Assembly (NCBI RefSeq): GCF_009909195.1
Contig: NZ_JAAAMU010000003.1
Span: forward strand, 186,001-250,000
DNA length: 64,000 bases
Direction of reading: 5' to 3'
Source: Paenibacillus sacheonensis
GTDB taxonomy: Bacteria > Bacillota > Bacilli > Paenibacillales > Paenibacillaceae
Shown in pieces: positions 27,015-35,817 of this stretch (the first letter of the stretch is position 1; each line of letters starts with the position of its first letter). The notes beneath the pieces were generated by a model, which saw only the letters and a program-made list of their open reading frames with translations, ran no database searches and had not been told where the DNA came from. Position numbers and translations under genes: made by a program.

Positions 27015-27921
27015 TCTGCAAGACGCGCGGGTGGCCGTGTTCCCGAAGGGGCTTATGGATGAATTGACGAACGGGACGATTACGATATTCGACTGGATCG
27101 AGATGGCCGCGTCGCTCGGGGTGGACGGACTCGAGCTGTACCCGACCTTCCTCCAGGCCGGCGGCGACGAGTATTTGCACAGCGTGAAGGCAGCCGCGGA
27201 AGCGCACGGACTCGCCATCCCGATGATGTGCTCGTCGCCCGACTTCACGAATCCCGACGAGAACGAGTGGGAACGTGAGGCGCGGCGCATGGAGCGGATG
27301 ATCGACGTTATGGCGCTGCTCGGCCCCGAGGAATTCCGCAGCGTTCGCGTCTTGTCGGGGCAGAACCGCCCCGGCCTCTCCCGGGAGGACGGCATCGCAT
27401 GGACGATCGCCGGCATTCGCCGGCTGCTTCCGTATGCGGAGGAGCGCGGCGTTCACTTGGTCATGGAGAACCATTACAAGGACGGCTATTGGATCTACCC
27501 GGAGTTCGCGCAGTCGTCCGAGCTCTTCCTGGCTATCGTCGGGGAGATCGACTCGCCGTGGTTCGGCGTGAATTTCGATCCGTCGAACGCGCTGCTCGCG
27601 GGCGAAGATCCGCTGGACGTAATGGAGCGCGTGAAGGACCGCATCCTGACGATGCACGCGAGCGATCGATACTTGAAGCCGGGCTATACGCTGGACGACC
27701 TGCGCGAGTATTCGCTGCAAGGCTATTCCGAAGCGCTGGCGCACGGCGTCATCGGGGAAGGACTGAACGACTACGACGCGATCTTCGCGAATTTGCGGGA
27801 GATCGGGTTTCACCGATGGATTTCCATCGAAGACGGCGTTAACGGGCTGGACGAGATGCGGCAATCGGCCGTGTTTCTACGATCAAAGCTAGCGGAATGG
27901 GCCGCGAAGACGAAGGAGTGA
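27001..27921 (+). CDS. Sugar phosphate isomerase/epimerase (xylose-isomerase-like TIM barrel)
   Basis: A 306-residue AP-endonuclease-2-like TIM barrel. Likely metal ligands are Glu in VMENHYK, Asp in VNFDPSNA, His in TMHASD and Glu in SIEDG. Members interconvert keto-sugars or their phosphates, such as 3-epimerases. It overlaps the HPS-like gene and was followed by an SDR gene that is now only a stub, so it belonged to a four-step sugar oxidation/cleavage operon. Confidence 0.88.
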   Translation: MPRPNLQDARVAVFPKGLMDELTNGTITIFDWIEMAASLGVDGLELYPTFLQAGGDEYLHSVKAAAEAHGLAIPMMCSSPDFTNPDENEWEREARRMERMIDVMALLGPEEFRSVRVLSGQNRPGLSREDGIAWTIAGIRRLLPYAEERGVHLVMENHYKDGYWIYPEFAQSSELFLAIVGEIDSPWFGVNFDPSNALLAGEDPLDVMERVKDRILTMHASDRYLKPGYTLDDLREYSLQGYSEALAHGVIGEGLNDYDAIFANLREIGFHRWISIEDGVNGLDEMRQSAVFLRSKLAEWAAKTKE

Positions 27922-27926
27922 ATGAC

Positions 27927-28046
27927 ATGGGGCACAGGCTGGCCGGCAAAACGATCGTCATAACGGGAGTGGGGGAGACAGCCGGAATCGCCGCTGCGAT
28001 CACAATTTTAAGACAGCTTTTTTCGATTTTCGGCCAGGATGGATGA
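27927..28046 (+). pseudogene. SDR oxidoreductase remnant (N-terminal 24 codons intact)
   Basis: A ribosome site (GAAGGAG) and ATG 27927 lead into MGHRLAGKTIVITGVG, the usual first strand and glycine turn of a short-chain dehydrogenase. After about residue 24 the similarity stops, and the frame ends at 28046 after 39 residues. The rest of the gene is gone. It follows the epimerase by 5 bp, so it was the last gene of the same operon. Confidence 0.7.
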
Positions 28047-28121
28047 AAGCGATTACGGGATGTTCGGTTCAGTGCTACACTGCTGATAAGAACAGGCTGA
28101 AGATCGAGGAGTGACGGTACA

Positions 28122-30230
28122 GTGAGAACCATCGAAGTGCTGGAAAACAAGCTTCATATCGTCTACGAGGTGGGCGATTACGACGAGCTGCGCTTGATGC
28201 ATTTTTCCCGGCTGCCTTATCGCGCGGAAGACGTGGACGCGTCTTGCAAGTGGCGGTTCAGAGCGATGGAGGTCCATGCGACGGGCGAGAACCAAGGGGA
28301 TCATCACGGACCGAAGCATACGGGTTCGAATCCCGGAGAACGGATGAAATACCTCTCGCATGCGGATACGCGCAACGAACGGGGAAGGAAGCTGGCGATC
28401 GAGCTGGGGGAAGCGCGCACGGGACTGCGGGCGACGATGCATCTGCAGTTCTACGACGGCGTATCGGTCGTTCGTTCGTGGACGGAGCTGCGCAATGAAT
28501 CGGACGCGCCGATTCCGCTCGAATACGTCACCTCGTTCGCGCTCACCGGGCTCGGGAAGGAGGGGCTGGCCCCGTGGGAGCGGAAGCTGCGGCTCTCGAT
28601 TCCGCACAGTACGTGGTGCGGCGAAGCGCAGTGGCGGACGCATACGCTGCCGGAGCTGGGTTTCCAGAACGTCAACGATTACATGATGAAACGCATCTCG
28701 CTGACCTCGACGGGGACATGGTCGACCGCCGAGCATTTGCCGATGGGCTATCTGCATAACGACGAATCCGGCATCGGTTTGCTCTGGCAGATCGAGCATC
28801 ACGGCTCCTGGCACTGGGAAATCGGCAATATCAACGATCAGCTGTATCTGCATCTGAGCGGGCCGACATGGACGGAGAGCCACTGGCTCAAGCAATTGCG
28901 GCCGGGCGAAACGTTCGTGTCCGTGAAGGCGGCGATCGGCAGCGCGCCGGGCTTCGATGCCGCGGTCGGCGAGATGACGAACTACCGGCGGGCGATTCGC
29001 AGGCCGAACGAGGACAATAGGCGGCTTCCCGTCATCTACAACAACTACATGAACGGAATCAGCGGCGACCCGCGCGAGGATACGCTCCTTCCTTGCATCG
29101 ATGCGGCTGCGGCCGTCGGCTGCGAATATTACGTCGTCGACTGCGGCTGGTATTCCGACGGCAACTGGTGGTTCGAGGTTGGCGACTGGCAGCCGTCCGC
29201 CAAGCGCTTCCCGAACGGCATCGGGGCGGTCATGGACTATATTCATGCCAAAGGGATGGTGCCCGGCTTATGGCTCGAGCTCGAGGTGATGGGCATCGAC
29301 AGCGAGACCGCGAAGCGGGTGCCGGACGACTGGTTCTTCTGCCGGAACGGCAAGCGCATCATCGCCCACAGCCGCTACCAGCTCGATTATCGGAATCCCG
29401 AGGTCATCGCCTACGTGACCGAAGTCGTGGATCGGCTCGTCCTGCAGTACAGGGTCGGCTATATCAAAATGGACTATAACATCAATGCCGGCGTCGGCAC
29501 GGATATCGGCGCGGACAGCCCGGGCGACGGCTTGCTCGAACACAACCGCGCTTACTTGGGCTGGCTGGACGGGATCTTCGCCAAGTATCCGTCGCTCGTG
29601 ATCGAGAACTGCAGCAGCGGCGGCATGCGCTGCGATTATTCCCTGCTGGAGCGGCACAGCATCTATTCCGCCAGCGATCAGGCCGAGTACCGCAAGAACG
29701 CCGTCATCGCGGCGGCGAGCGCTTCCGCCGTTACGCCCGAGCAGCTCGCCGTTTGGTCGTATCCGAACCGGAAGAGCGACGAAGAAGCGGTCATCATGAA
29801 CATGGCGAGCGCGCTCCTGCTGCGCGTTCATCAGAGCGGGGAGCTCGAGGCGCTGGCGCCGGAGATGACGGCGCTCGTCCGCGAGGGCATCGCGTATTAC
29901 AAGTCGATCCGCGACCGGATTCCGGTCTCGCTGCCGATCTGGCCGACGGGAATGCCCAGTCTCGACAGCCGCTGGACCAGCTTCGGCCTAGTGGACCCGG
30001 CCGGCGATCGGATCTTCCTCGTTGCCTGGCGGTTCGAGAGCCCCGACGAGACGCTCGAGATTCCGCTGCCCGCCTGGCGCGGACGGCAGGCCGCCGCGAC
30101 GATGAGCTATCCGCGCGAGCGAGCGGGCGACTGCCGCTGGAACGCGGAAGCGGGGACGTTGTCCGTACGGCTCCCTGCGATGAACGCGGCGCGGGCGTTC
30201 GAGGTCAAGCTGAACGAGGAATCGCGATAG
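28122..30230 (+). CDS. Glycoside hydrolase family 36 alpha-galactosidase-like
   Basis: A 702-residue GH36 protein: N-terminal beta-supersandwich, central TIM barrel and C-terminal beta domain. The catalytic nucleophile is Asp451 in YIKMDYN (usual form KWDxN) and the acid/base is Asp519 in SASDQ. Retaining GH36 enzymes release alpha-galactose; some act on alpha-GalNAc. There is no signal peptide, so the substrate is imported. The start is GTG 28122, 10 bases after GAGGAG. A terminator at 30260 closes it. Confidence 0.92.
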   Translation: MRTIEVLENKLHIVYEVGDYDELRLMHFSRLPYRAEDVDASCKWRFRAMEVHATGENQGDHHGPKHTGSNPGERMKYLSHADTRNERGRKLAIELGEARTGLRATMHLQFYDGVSVVRSWTELRNESDAPIPLEYVTSFALTGLGKEGLAPWERKLRLSIPHSTWCGEAQWRTHTLPELGFQNVNDYMMKRISLTSTGTWSTAEHLPMGYLHNDESGIGLLWQIEHHGSWHWEIGNINDQLYLHLSGPTWTESHWLKQLRPGETFVSVKAAIGSAPGFDAAVGEMTNYRRAIRRPNEDNRRLPVIYNNYMNGISGDPREDTLLPCIDAAAAVGCEYYVVDCGWYSDGNWWFEVGDWQPSAKRFPNGIGAVMDYIHAKGMVPGLWLELEVMGIDSETAKRVPDDWFFCRNGKRIIAHSRYQLDYRNPEVIAYVTEVVDRLVLQYRVGYIKMDYNINAGVGTDIGADSPGDGLLEHNRAYLGWLDGIFAKYPSLVIENCSSGGMRCDYSLLERHSIYSASDQAEYRKNAVIAAASASAVTPEQLAVWSYPNRKSDEEAVIMNMASALLLRVHQSGELEALAPEMTALVREGIAYYKSIRDRIPVSLPIWPTGMPSLDSRWTSFGLVDPAGDRIFLVAWRFESPDETLEIPLPAWRGRQAAATMSYPRERAGDCRWNAEAGTLSVRLPAMNAARAFEVKLNEESR

Positions 30231-30259
30231 CGCCGGCATTCCGCCGTGCGAATCCATGG

Positions 30260-30287
30260 AGCCGCCCTATGCGAGGGGCGGCTTTTC
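30260..30287 (+). terminator. Terminator after GH36
   Basis: Arms AGCCGCCC and GGGCGGCT with an 8-nt loop, followed by TTT. Confidence 0.75.
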
Positions 30288-30381
30288 CGATGAGGCGAAT
30301 ATTGCGACTCCTGATCCGTGGAAGTTTTATAGTATAGTAATAGGCAGACGAATTTTACTATACAGCCAAAGGAGCTTACGC

Positions 30382-31089
30382 ATGCTGCTAGAAGTGATCG
30401 CGCTGACGCCCGAGGATGCGAGGGTCGCGGCCAAGCACGGCGCAGACCGGATCGAGTTCGTGTCGGCCATCGAGGAAGGCGGGCTTACGCCCGCGTTAAC
30501 GTTTATTGAAGAGACGGCGGCGGAATGCGCCATCCCCGTGCACGTCATGATTCGTCCTCACGGCAGGTCGTTTCTCTACTCGGAGGCGGACTTGGAGCGG
30601 ATGATCCGCGATATGTCCGCGCTTGGCAAGGCCGGAGCGGGTGCGTTCGTGCTCGGGACGTTGACGCCAGTGGGGACGGTCGACGAGGAGAAGCTGAAGC
30701 GGCTGCTGGATGCGGCGGGCGATATTCCCGTCACGTTCCACCGGGCGTTCGACGAAGCCCGGAATCTGGAGGAAGCGTTCGGGACGCTGGTGCGTTATCC
30801 GCAGATTCGAACAATATTGACGTCCGGCGGCAAGCCGAGCGTATTGGATGCCGCGGAGGAAATAGCCCGGCTGGTGCGGCTGAGCAGCGGAACGACGATT
30901 GAAATCATGGCGGGGAGCGGCTTGACGCCGGCGTCATTGGCCGGCTTCGTGGACGCGACGGGAGTCCGCGCCGTGCATTTCGGCTCGGGCGTTCGTCAGG
31001 ACGGCGCGCAGACGGCGCCGCTGGATTCCGTTCGGCTGGCGGCCGTTCGCGCTGTGCTTGGCGGGCGAGAGCGAGGCCGGGACGCTTAG
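30382..31089 (+). CDS. cutC: CutC-family protein
   Basis: A 235-residue TIM barrel of the CutC family, historically linked to copper homeostasis though its biochemical role is unsettled. Hallmarks: LLEVIALTPEDA, GADRIEFVSAIEEGGLTP, VMIRPHGRSF, TFHRAFD and TSGGKPSVLDA. ATG 30382 follows AAAGGAG by 8 bases. It is monocistronic, between the GH36 terminator and the repeat region. Confidence 0.95.
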   Translation: MLLEVIALTPEDARVAAKHGADRIEFVSAIEEGGLTPALTFIEETAAECAIPVHVMIRPHGRSFLYSEADLERMIRDMSALGKAGAGAFVLGTLTPVGTVDEEKLKRLLDAAGDIPVTFHRAFDEARNLEEAFGTLVRYPQIRTILTSGGKPSVLDAAEEIARLVRLSSGTTIEIMAGSGLTPASLAGFVDATGVRAVHFGSGVRQDGAQTAPLDSVRLAAVRAVLGGRERGRDA

Positions 31090-31125
31090 ATCCGATGGCG
31101 TAAACGCATGACGAACAACGAAGCG

Positions 31126-31170
31126 AGTAAAGAGTAAGCAAGTAAAGAGTAAGCGAGTAAAGAGTAAGCA
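31126..31170 (+). repeat. Three tandem 15-bp units
   Basis: AGTAAAGAGTAAGCR is repeated three times without gaps (31126-31140, 31141-31155, 31156-31170), with one variable base at the end. It lies just past cutC in non-coding DNA. Confidence 0.9.
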
Positions 31171-31395
31171 AGCAGCGGTGTTATTCCCTTTCCGAGCATG
31201 CTAGTTGGGTTCGTTCGACAGAGCCCCGCAGGCCAGCCATGGATCGGCGGGTGCGCCGTTTTTGCCGTGCTTGCTCAACTGTCGGAGGGACGGCCCGCAT
31301 CGGCGGGGATGGTGCCCAACCTAAACGTTCGCTCGCGCACGAATACGATAATTATCAGCCTCCGAATGGGCGTTACCCCCTGTTATCCGGCTCGC

Positions 31396-31719
31396 CAACC
31401 ACTTCATCTCATGCCCAGTTTACCGTGTAGCCAACCACTACATCTCGTGCCCAGTTTACCGTGTAGCCAACCACTACATCTCGTGCCCAGTTTACCGTGT
31501 AGCCAACCACTTCATCTCATCCCAAGTTTACCGTGTAGCCAACCACTACATCTCGTGCCCAGTTTACCGTGTAGCCAACCACTTCATCTCATGCCCAGTT
31601 TACCGTGTAGGCAACCACTACATCTCGCGCCCAGTTTACCGTGTAGCCAGCCACTTCATCTCATGCCAAGTTTACCTCCTCACCAACCGCTTCATCTCAT
31701 CCCAAGTCTACCGTCTCAC
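31396..31719 (+). repeat. 36-bp tandem repeat, nine units
   Basis: Nine contiguous 36-bp units with no spacers. Each starts CAACCACT and contains ATCTC...CCCAGTTTACCGTGTAGC. Two unit types differ at fixed positions (TTCATCTCATG versus TACATCTCGTG), arranged roughly A B B A B A B A A. Units 1-7 are nearly identical while units 8 and 9 have drifted. The unit is a multiple of 3 and stays open in one frame as a 12-residue repeat (QPLHL-x-PSLPCS), but no ribosome site supports translation. Confidence 0.95.
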
Positions 31720-31758
31720 CGCCATTCCGCGCACGCAGGAGATGATTTGTGTATTTAG

Positions 31759-31920
31759 TACAACAATTTCAGCTCAAAATCCCGCATTCTCTTGATTTGT
31801 TGTACGAACTGCAACAATTTTAAGCCGAGAGCGGCATTTGGCTTGATTTTCGGCGAGATTGTTGCAGAATCTGCAACAAATGCTCTTTGAACGCCACTAT
31901 TGGGTCAGTAATGTTGTACA
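31759..31920. repeat. Three hairpin-type units with TRCAACA/TGTTGYA ends
   Basis: Three consecutive units of about 46-57 bp (31759-31804, 31810-31866, 31872-31920) each begin with TACAACA or TGCAACA and end with the inverted TGTTGTA or TGTTGCA. The first two also share an internal order of AATTT, GCATT and TTGATTT. This looks like a family of small palindromic intergenic elements. From here to 32279 I see no gene. Confidence 0.75.
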
Positions 31921-32279
31921 ATGTGCAAATTTCACCGTACGGCGCGCGCGGCCCCTCGACCAATCAAGCGACCTATTCAACCGCAAAGCGCTCGCAAGTT
32001 TAATGCTTGCGGGTGCAGCCGCCCGAATCAAGCGTCTCATTCGGCCGCGAAGGCAGGCTTGCATCCGTCCATTCCTTCAACCGACGCACTGCCAACCGTG
32101 TCCGCGGCAGCGCGGTTTGCGCCGCTCACTTCTCTATTTTCGCCCCGACGGCCGCTGCGAAAATCGCATAGTGCCTGCAATTGGAAGGAAAAAGGAGAAC
32201 TGGCCGAAAAAATCCCGTTGAGTACGCCCGATTCCGCATTTATCCTAAGTCTACTCAAGCTTATGGAAGGAGTGGAGAA

Positions 32280-34202
32280 ATGGGTGTATTCGCAGTAGAA
32301 GGAAGCGCATTCATCTATGACGGGGAGCCGGTTCGGCTGCTCTCGGGCGCCATGCATTATTTTCGAATCGTACCCGAGTTATGGCGGGACCGGCTGCTGA
32401 AGCTGAAGGCATGCGGCTTGAATACGGTGGAAACGTACGTGGCTTGGAACGTTCATGAGCCGAATGAAGACGAGTTCCGCTTCGAGGGCATGGCTGACGT
32501 ATGCGCCTATATCGCGCTTGCGGGCAGTCTCGGCCTGCATGTCATCGTTCGTCCGAGCCCGTATATATGCGCGGAGTTTGAATTCGGCGGATTGCCTGCG
32601 TGGCTGCTGGCCGATTCCGATATGCAGCTGAGATGCAGCCATCCGGCTTTCCTGCGAAAGGTCGATGCTTACTACGACGAGCTGCTCCCGCGATTGAAGC
32701 CGCTGCTCTGCACGAACGGGGGGCCGATTATCGCGGTGCAGATCGAGAACGAATACGGCAGCTACGGCAATGACGCGCGCTACCTCGAATATCTGCGGCA
32801 GGCGCTGCTTGTCCGGGGCATCGACGTACCGCTGTTCACCTCGGATGGTCCGACCGATGCGCTGCTGCAGGGCGGGTCGGTACCCGGCGTGCTGGCGACG
32901 GTCAACTTCGGCTCCAACCCGGGTTCGTCCTTCGACAAGCTGAAGGAGTACCGGCCGAACGCGCCGCTGATGTGCATGGAGTATTGGAACGGCTGGTTCG
33001 ACCATTGGGGCAAACCGCATCATACGCGCGGCGCGGCAGAGGTCGCGGCCGTGCTGGAAGAGATGCTGTCGGCAGGCGCTTCGGTCAACTTCTATCTGTT
33101 CCATGGGGGCACGAACTTCGGGTTCGGAAGCGGAGCGAACTGCCAGGAGCCGAATCTCTACGAGCCGACGATTACCAGTTATGACTATGACGCGCTGCTG
33201 GATGAGTCGGGCGAACCGACGGACAAGTATTTCGCGGTACGCGAGGTGATCGCCCGCTATTCGAACGTTGAACCGCTGCCGCTTCCCCCTGCCGCAGACA
33301 GGCAAGCTTACGGCCGGGTCGAGCTGTCGGAGCAGGCAGACCTGTTCGAGCAATTGGACGTCTTGTCCGCGCCAATCCGGTCGGTCGCGCCGATGCCGAT
33401 GGAGAAGCTCGGCCAGAACTACGGCTATATTTTGTACACGACGCGGGTTTCCGGGCCAAGGCCGGAAGAGCGGCTGTTCGTGCAGGAAGTCCGGGACAGG
33501 GCGCTGGTCTTCGTCGACGGGGCGTATCAAGGCGTCATCGAGCGGGCGCCGACGATGCAGTCGCTGCCGATTGCCATTCCGGCAGAGGGCGCGAGGCTGG
33601 ATATCCTCGTCGAGAACATGGGCAGGATCAACTACGGACCGTATCTGAAGGACGCGAAGGGCATCACGGAAGGCGTTCGTCTCGGATTCCAATTTCTCTT
33701 CGATTGGACGATCCGGCCGCTGCCGCTGGCGGATTTGTCGGGACTGCACTATGCCCGCGGCCGTTCGGCCGACCGTTCTTCCGATCGTTCTATCGTCTAT
33801 TCTGCGAACCTCTCTACCGGCCGTCCTGCCGATTCTTCTATCGTTCTTTCTGCCGGCCTTCCTACCAATCTAACAGCAGCACTCTCTGCCGCCCATCCCG
33901 ACAGCCGCACCGCCGGCCTTCCAGCGGCAACGGAAGAGCCCCGCTTTTATAAAGGGACCTTCCAAACCGCCTCGTGCGCGGATACGTTCCTGGATATGCA
34001 GGGCTGGACGAAAGGCGTCGTCTTCGTCAACGGCTTCCATCTCGGCCGTTACTGGAACAAGGGGCCGCAGCGAACCTTGTACGTGCCCGCTCCTCTCCTA
34101 CGGAAGGGCGGCAATGAAATCGTCATTTTCGAGCTCCACCACACGCGGGAAGCGGCGGTTGTTTTCACGGATCGCCCGATGCTCGGCCAGCCTTATGAAT
34201 GA
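32280..34202 (+). CDS. Glycoside hydrolase family 35 beta-galactosidase
   Basis: A 640-residue GH35 enzyme. The TIM barrel runs to about residue 330 with acid/base Glu158 in ENEYG and nucleophile Glu234 in CMEYWNGWFDHWG; the signature GGPIIAVQIENEYG region is intact. C-terminal jelly-roll domains follow and end with GFHLGRYWNKGPQRTLYVPAPLL. It has no signal peptide and would remove terminal beta-galactose inside the cell. ATG 32280 follows AAGGAG by 7 bases. Oddly, residues about 493-550 are a low-complexity Ser/Ala/Asp/Arg stretch inserted before the last domain. Confidence 0.95.
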   Translation: MGVFAVEGSAFIYDGEPVRLLSGAMHYFRIVPELWRDRLLKLKACGLNTVETYVAWNVHEPNEDEFRFEGMADVCAYIALAGSLGLHVIVRPSPYICAEFEFGGLPAWLLADSDMQLRCSHPAFLRKVDAYYDELLPRLKPLLCTNGGPIIAVQIENEYGSYGNDARYLEYLRQALLVRGIDVPLFTSDGPTDALLQGGSVPGVLATVNFGSNPGSSFDKLKEYRPNAPLMCMEYWNGWFDHWGKPHHTRGAAEVAAVLEEMLSAGASVNFYLFHGGTNFGFGSGANCQEPNLYEPTITSYDYDALLDESGEPTDKYFAVREVIARYSNVEPLPLPPAADRQAYGRVELSEQADLFEQLDVLSAPIRSVAPMPMEKLGQNYGYILYTTRVSGPRPEERLFVQEVRDRALVFVDGAYQGVIERAPTMQSLPIAIPAEGARLDILVENMGRINYGPYLKDAKGITEGVRLGFQFLFDWTIRPLPLADLSGLHYARGRSADRSSDRSIVYSANLSTGRPADSSIVLSAGLPTNLTAALSAAHPDSRTAGLPAATEEPRFYKGTFQTASCADTFLDMQGWTKGVVFVNGFHLGRYWNKGPQRTLYVPAPLLRKGGNEIVIFELHHTREAAVVFTDRPMLGQPYE

Positions 34203-34236
34203 TCGCACCTAACACACACAAATAAACACACGATGA

Positions 34237-34252
34237 GCGGCTGAACAGCCGC
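34237..34252 (+). other. Small hairpin before GH29 ribosome site
   Basis: GCGGCT-GAAC-AGCCGC is a 6-bp perfect stem with a 4-nt loop, ending 5 bases before the AGGAGG of the fucosidase. It could tune translation or mark an mRNA processing point. Confidence 0.5.
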
Positions 34253-34271
34253 CTGCCAGGAGGAACTAACC

Positions 34272-35672
34272 ATGAGCGAGAACGCAGTCGAAGCACAAAA
34301 CGGCCATACAGAAGAAGTCGAGAACGGCATCCATAATTACAGCGGCGAATCGGAATGGGTACGGCCGGATAACCCGGTGACGCTGGAGCGGCTGGAATGG
34401 TTCCGGGACCAGAAGCTGGGCCTGATGATGCACTGGGGACCTTATTCGCAGATCGGCATGGTCGAATCATGGACGCTGAGCGACGAGGACAGCGATTGGG
34501 CCAGAAACGACGTCGACTGGACGAATGATTATGAAGAAATGAAACGGGAATATTTCGCCCTGAACAAAACGTTCAATCCGATCCGCTTCGAGCCCGGTAA
34601 ATGGGCGGAGGCGGCTGCGGACGGCGGCTTCAAATATTTGATCTTCACGACCAAGCACCATGACGGCTTCTGCATGTGGGATACGCACACGACCGATTAC
34701 CGCATCACCGGCAGCGATACGCCGTTCCATGCGCATCGCTATGCCGACGTATGCAAGCAGGTGTTCGATTCGTTTCGCGATAAAGGACTTGCCATCGCCG
34801 CTTATTTCTCCAAGGCGGATTGGCACACGCCGTCTTATTGGGCGCCGGGCATGGAGAGAGGCCGCCATATGTGGCGCGGGCCTTCTTATGACCCGCAGGA
34901 GCATCCGCATCTATGGGAGAAATTCGTATCGTTCACGCACGAGCAGATCATGGAGCTGATGACGCGCTACGGCCGCATCGATATCTTGTGGCTGGATGCC
35001 GGCTGGGTGAGAGAGGGCGGCAGAGTCAGTCAGGATATTCGCCTTGGCGAACTGGTGGAGCGAGCTCGCCAAACGCAGCCTTGGCTCCTGTCGGCCGACC
35101 GCACCGTGGGCGGAGCGTACGAGAACTACGTCACGCCGGAGCAGACGATTCCGGACCGGCCGCTGAACGTGCCTTGGGAGAGCTGCATCACGATCGGAAC
35201 CTCGTTCTCGTTCGGATTCGAGGACAAGTACAAGTCCGCCCGCCGTTTGGTTCATATCCTGATGGAAGTCGTCGCGAAGGGCGGCAATCTGGCGCTGAAC
35301 GTCGGACCGCAGCCGGATGGCCGGTTGCCGAAGGGCGCCCTCAGAAGCATGAAGGAACTCGGCGCTTGGATGAAGGCGTACGGGGAAGCGGTATACGGCA
35401 CCCGTATCTGCGCGCCGTACTTCACGAGCGGCTGTGCGTTCACGCGCAAGGGCGACATCGTATACTGCACCTACTTGTACGCGAGCGAGGATGCGCAAGT
35501 ATCGGAATTCCTGACGGTGCCGTATACCGAAGCGGCGTCGAGCGTCGAGCTCGTCGGCACGGACGAAGCAGTCTCGTACACGCAGGACGGCAGCGGACTT
35601 ACGCTGCGGCTTCCGGCGAGCCAATTAAGCGGAGGTACGCCGATTGCGCATGTATTCCGCATTCAATCCTAA
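34272..35672 (+). CDS. Glycoside hydrolase family 29 alpha-L-fucosidase
   Basis: A 466-residue retaining alpha-fucosidase. The barrel shows MMHWGPYSQIG, TTKHHDGFCMWDT and the nucleophile Asp242 in ILWLDAGW; the C-terminal beta domain starts near residue 370. It lacks a signal peptide. Its start follows AGGAGGAAC. It lies 69 bp after GH35 in the same direction; together they could take fucose and then galactose off a side chain such as that of fucosylated xyloglucan (inference). Confidence 0.94.
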   Translation: MSENAVEAQNGHTEEVENGIHNYSGESEWVRPDNPVTLERLEWFRDQKLGLMMHWGPYSQIGMVESWTLSDEDSDWARNDVDWTNDYEEMKREYFALNKTFNPIRFEPGKWAEAAADGGFKYLIFTTKHHDGFCMWDTHTTDYRITGSDTPFHAHRYADVCKQVFDSFRDKGLAIAAYFSKADWHTPSYWAPGMERGRHMWRGPSYDPQEHPHLWEKFVSFTHEQIMELMTRYGRIDILWLDAGWVREGGRVSQDIRLGELVERARQTQPWLLSADRTVGGAYENYVTPEQTIPDRPLNVPWESCITIGTSFSFGFEDKYKSARRLVHILMEVVAKGGNLALNVGPQPDGRLPKGALRSMKELGAWMKAYGEAVYGTRICAPYFTSGCAFTRKGDIVYCTYLYASEDAQVSEFLTVPYTEAASSVELVGTDEAVSYTQDGSGLTLRLPASQLSGGTPIAHVFRIQS

Positions 35673-35817
35673 GGCGGCGCCATGGCGGGTGCGGCAGAAA
35701 TGGCAGAATTTGAGAATTTCGCTTGCCGACCGCGATGGTAGAATTGCTCCGCCCTATCGTGTAGAATAAACTTTTTAACGCGTTGCACCGCTAAATACGA
35801 GCGAAGAGGAGGATAAC

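Noticed and set aside
31396..31719. CRISPR array
   Set aside because: Units are contiguous with no spacers and no cas genes are near.
31198..31758. Protein-coding gene across the 36-bp repeats
   Set aside because: The frame is open only because the unit is a multiple of 3; there is no ribosome site and the N-terminal part resembles no protein.
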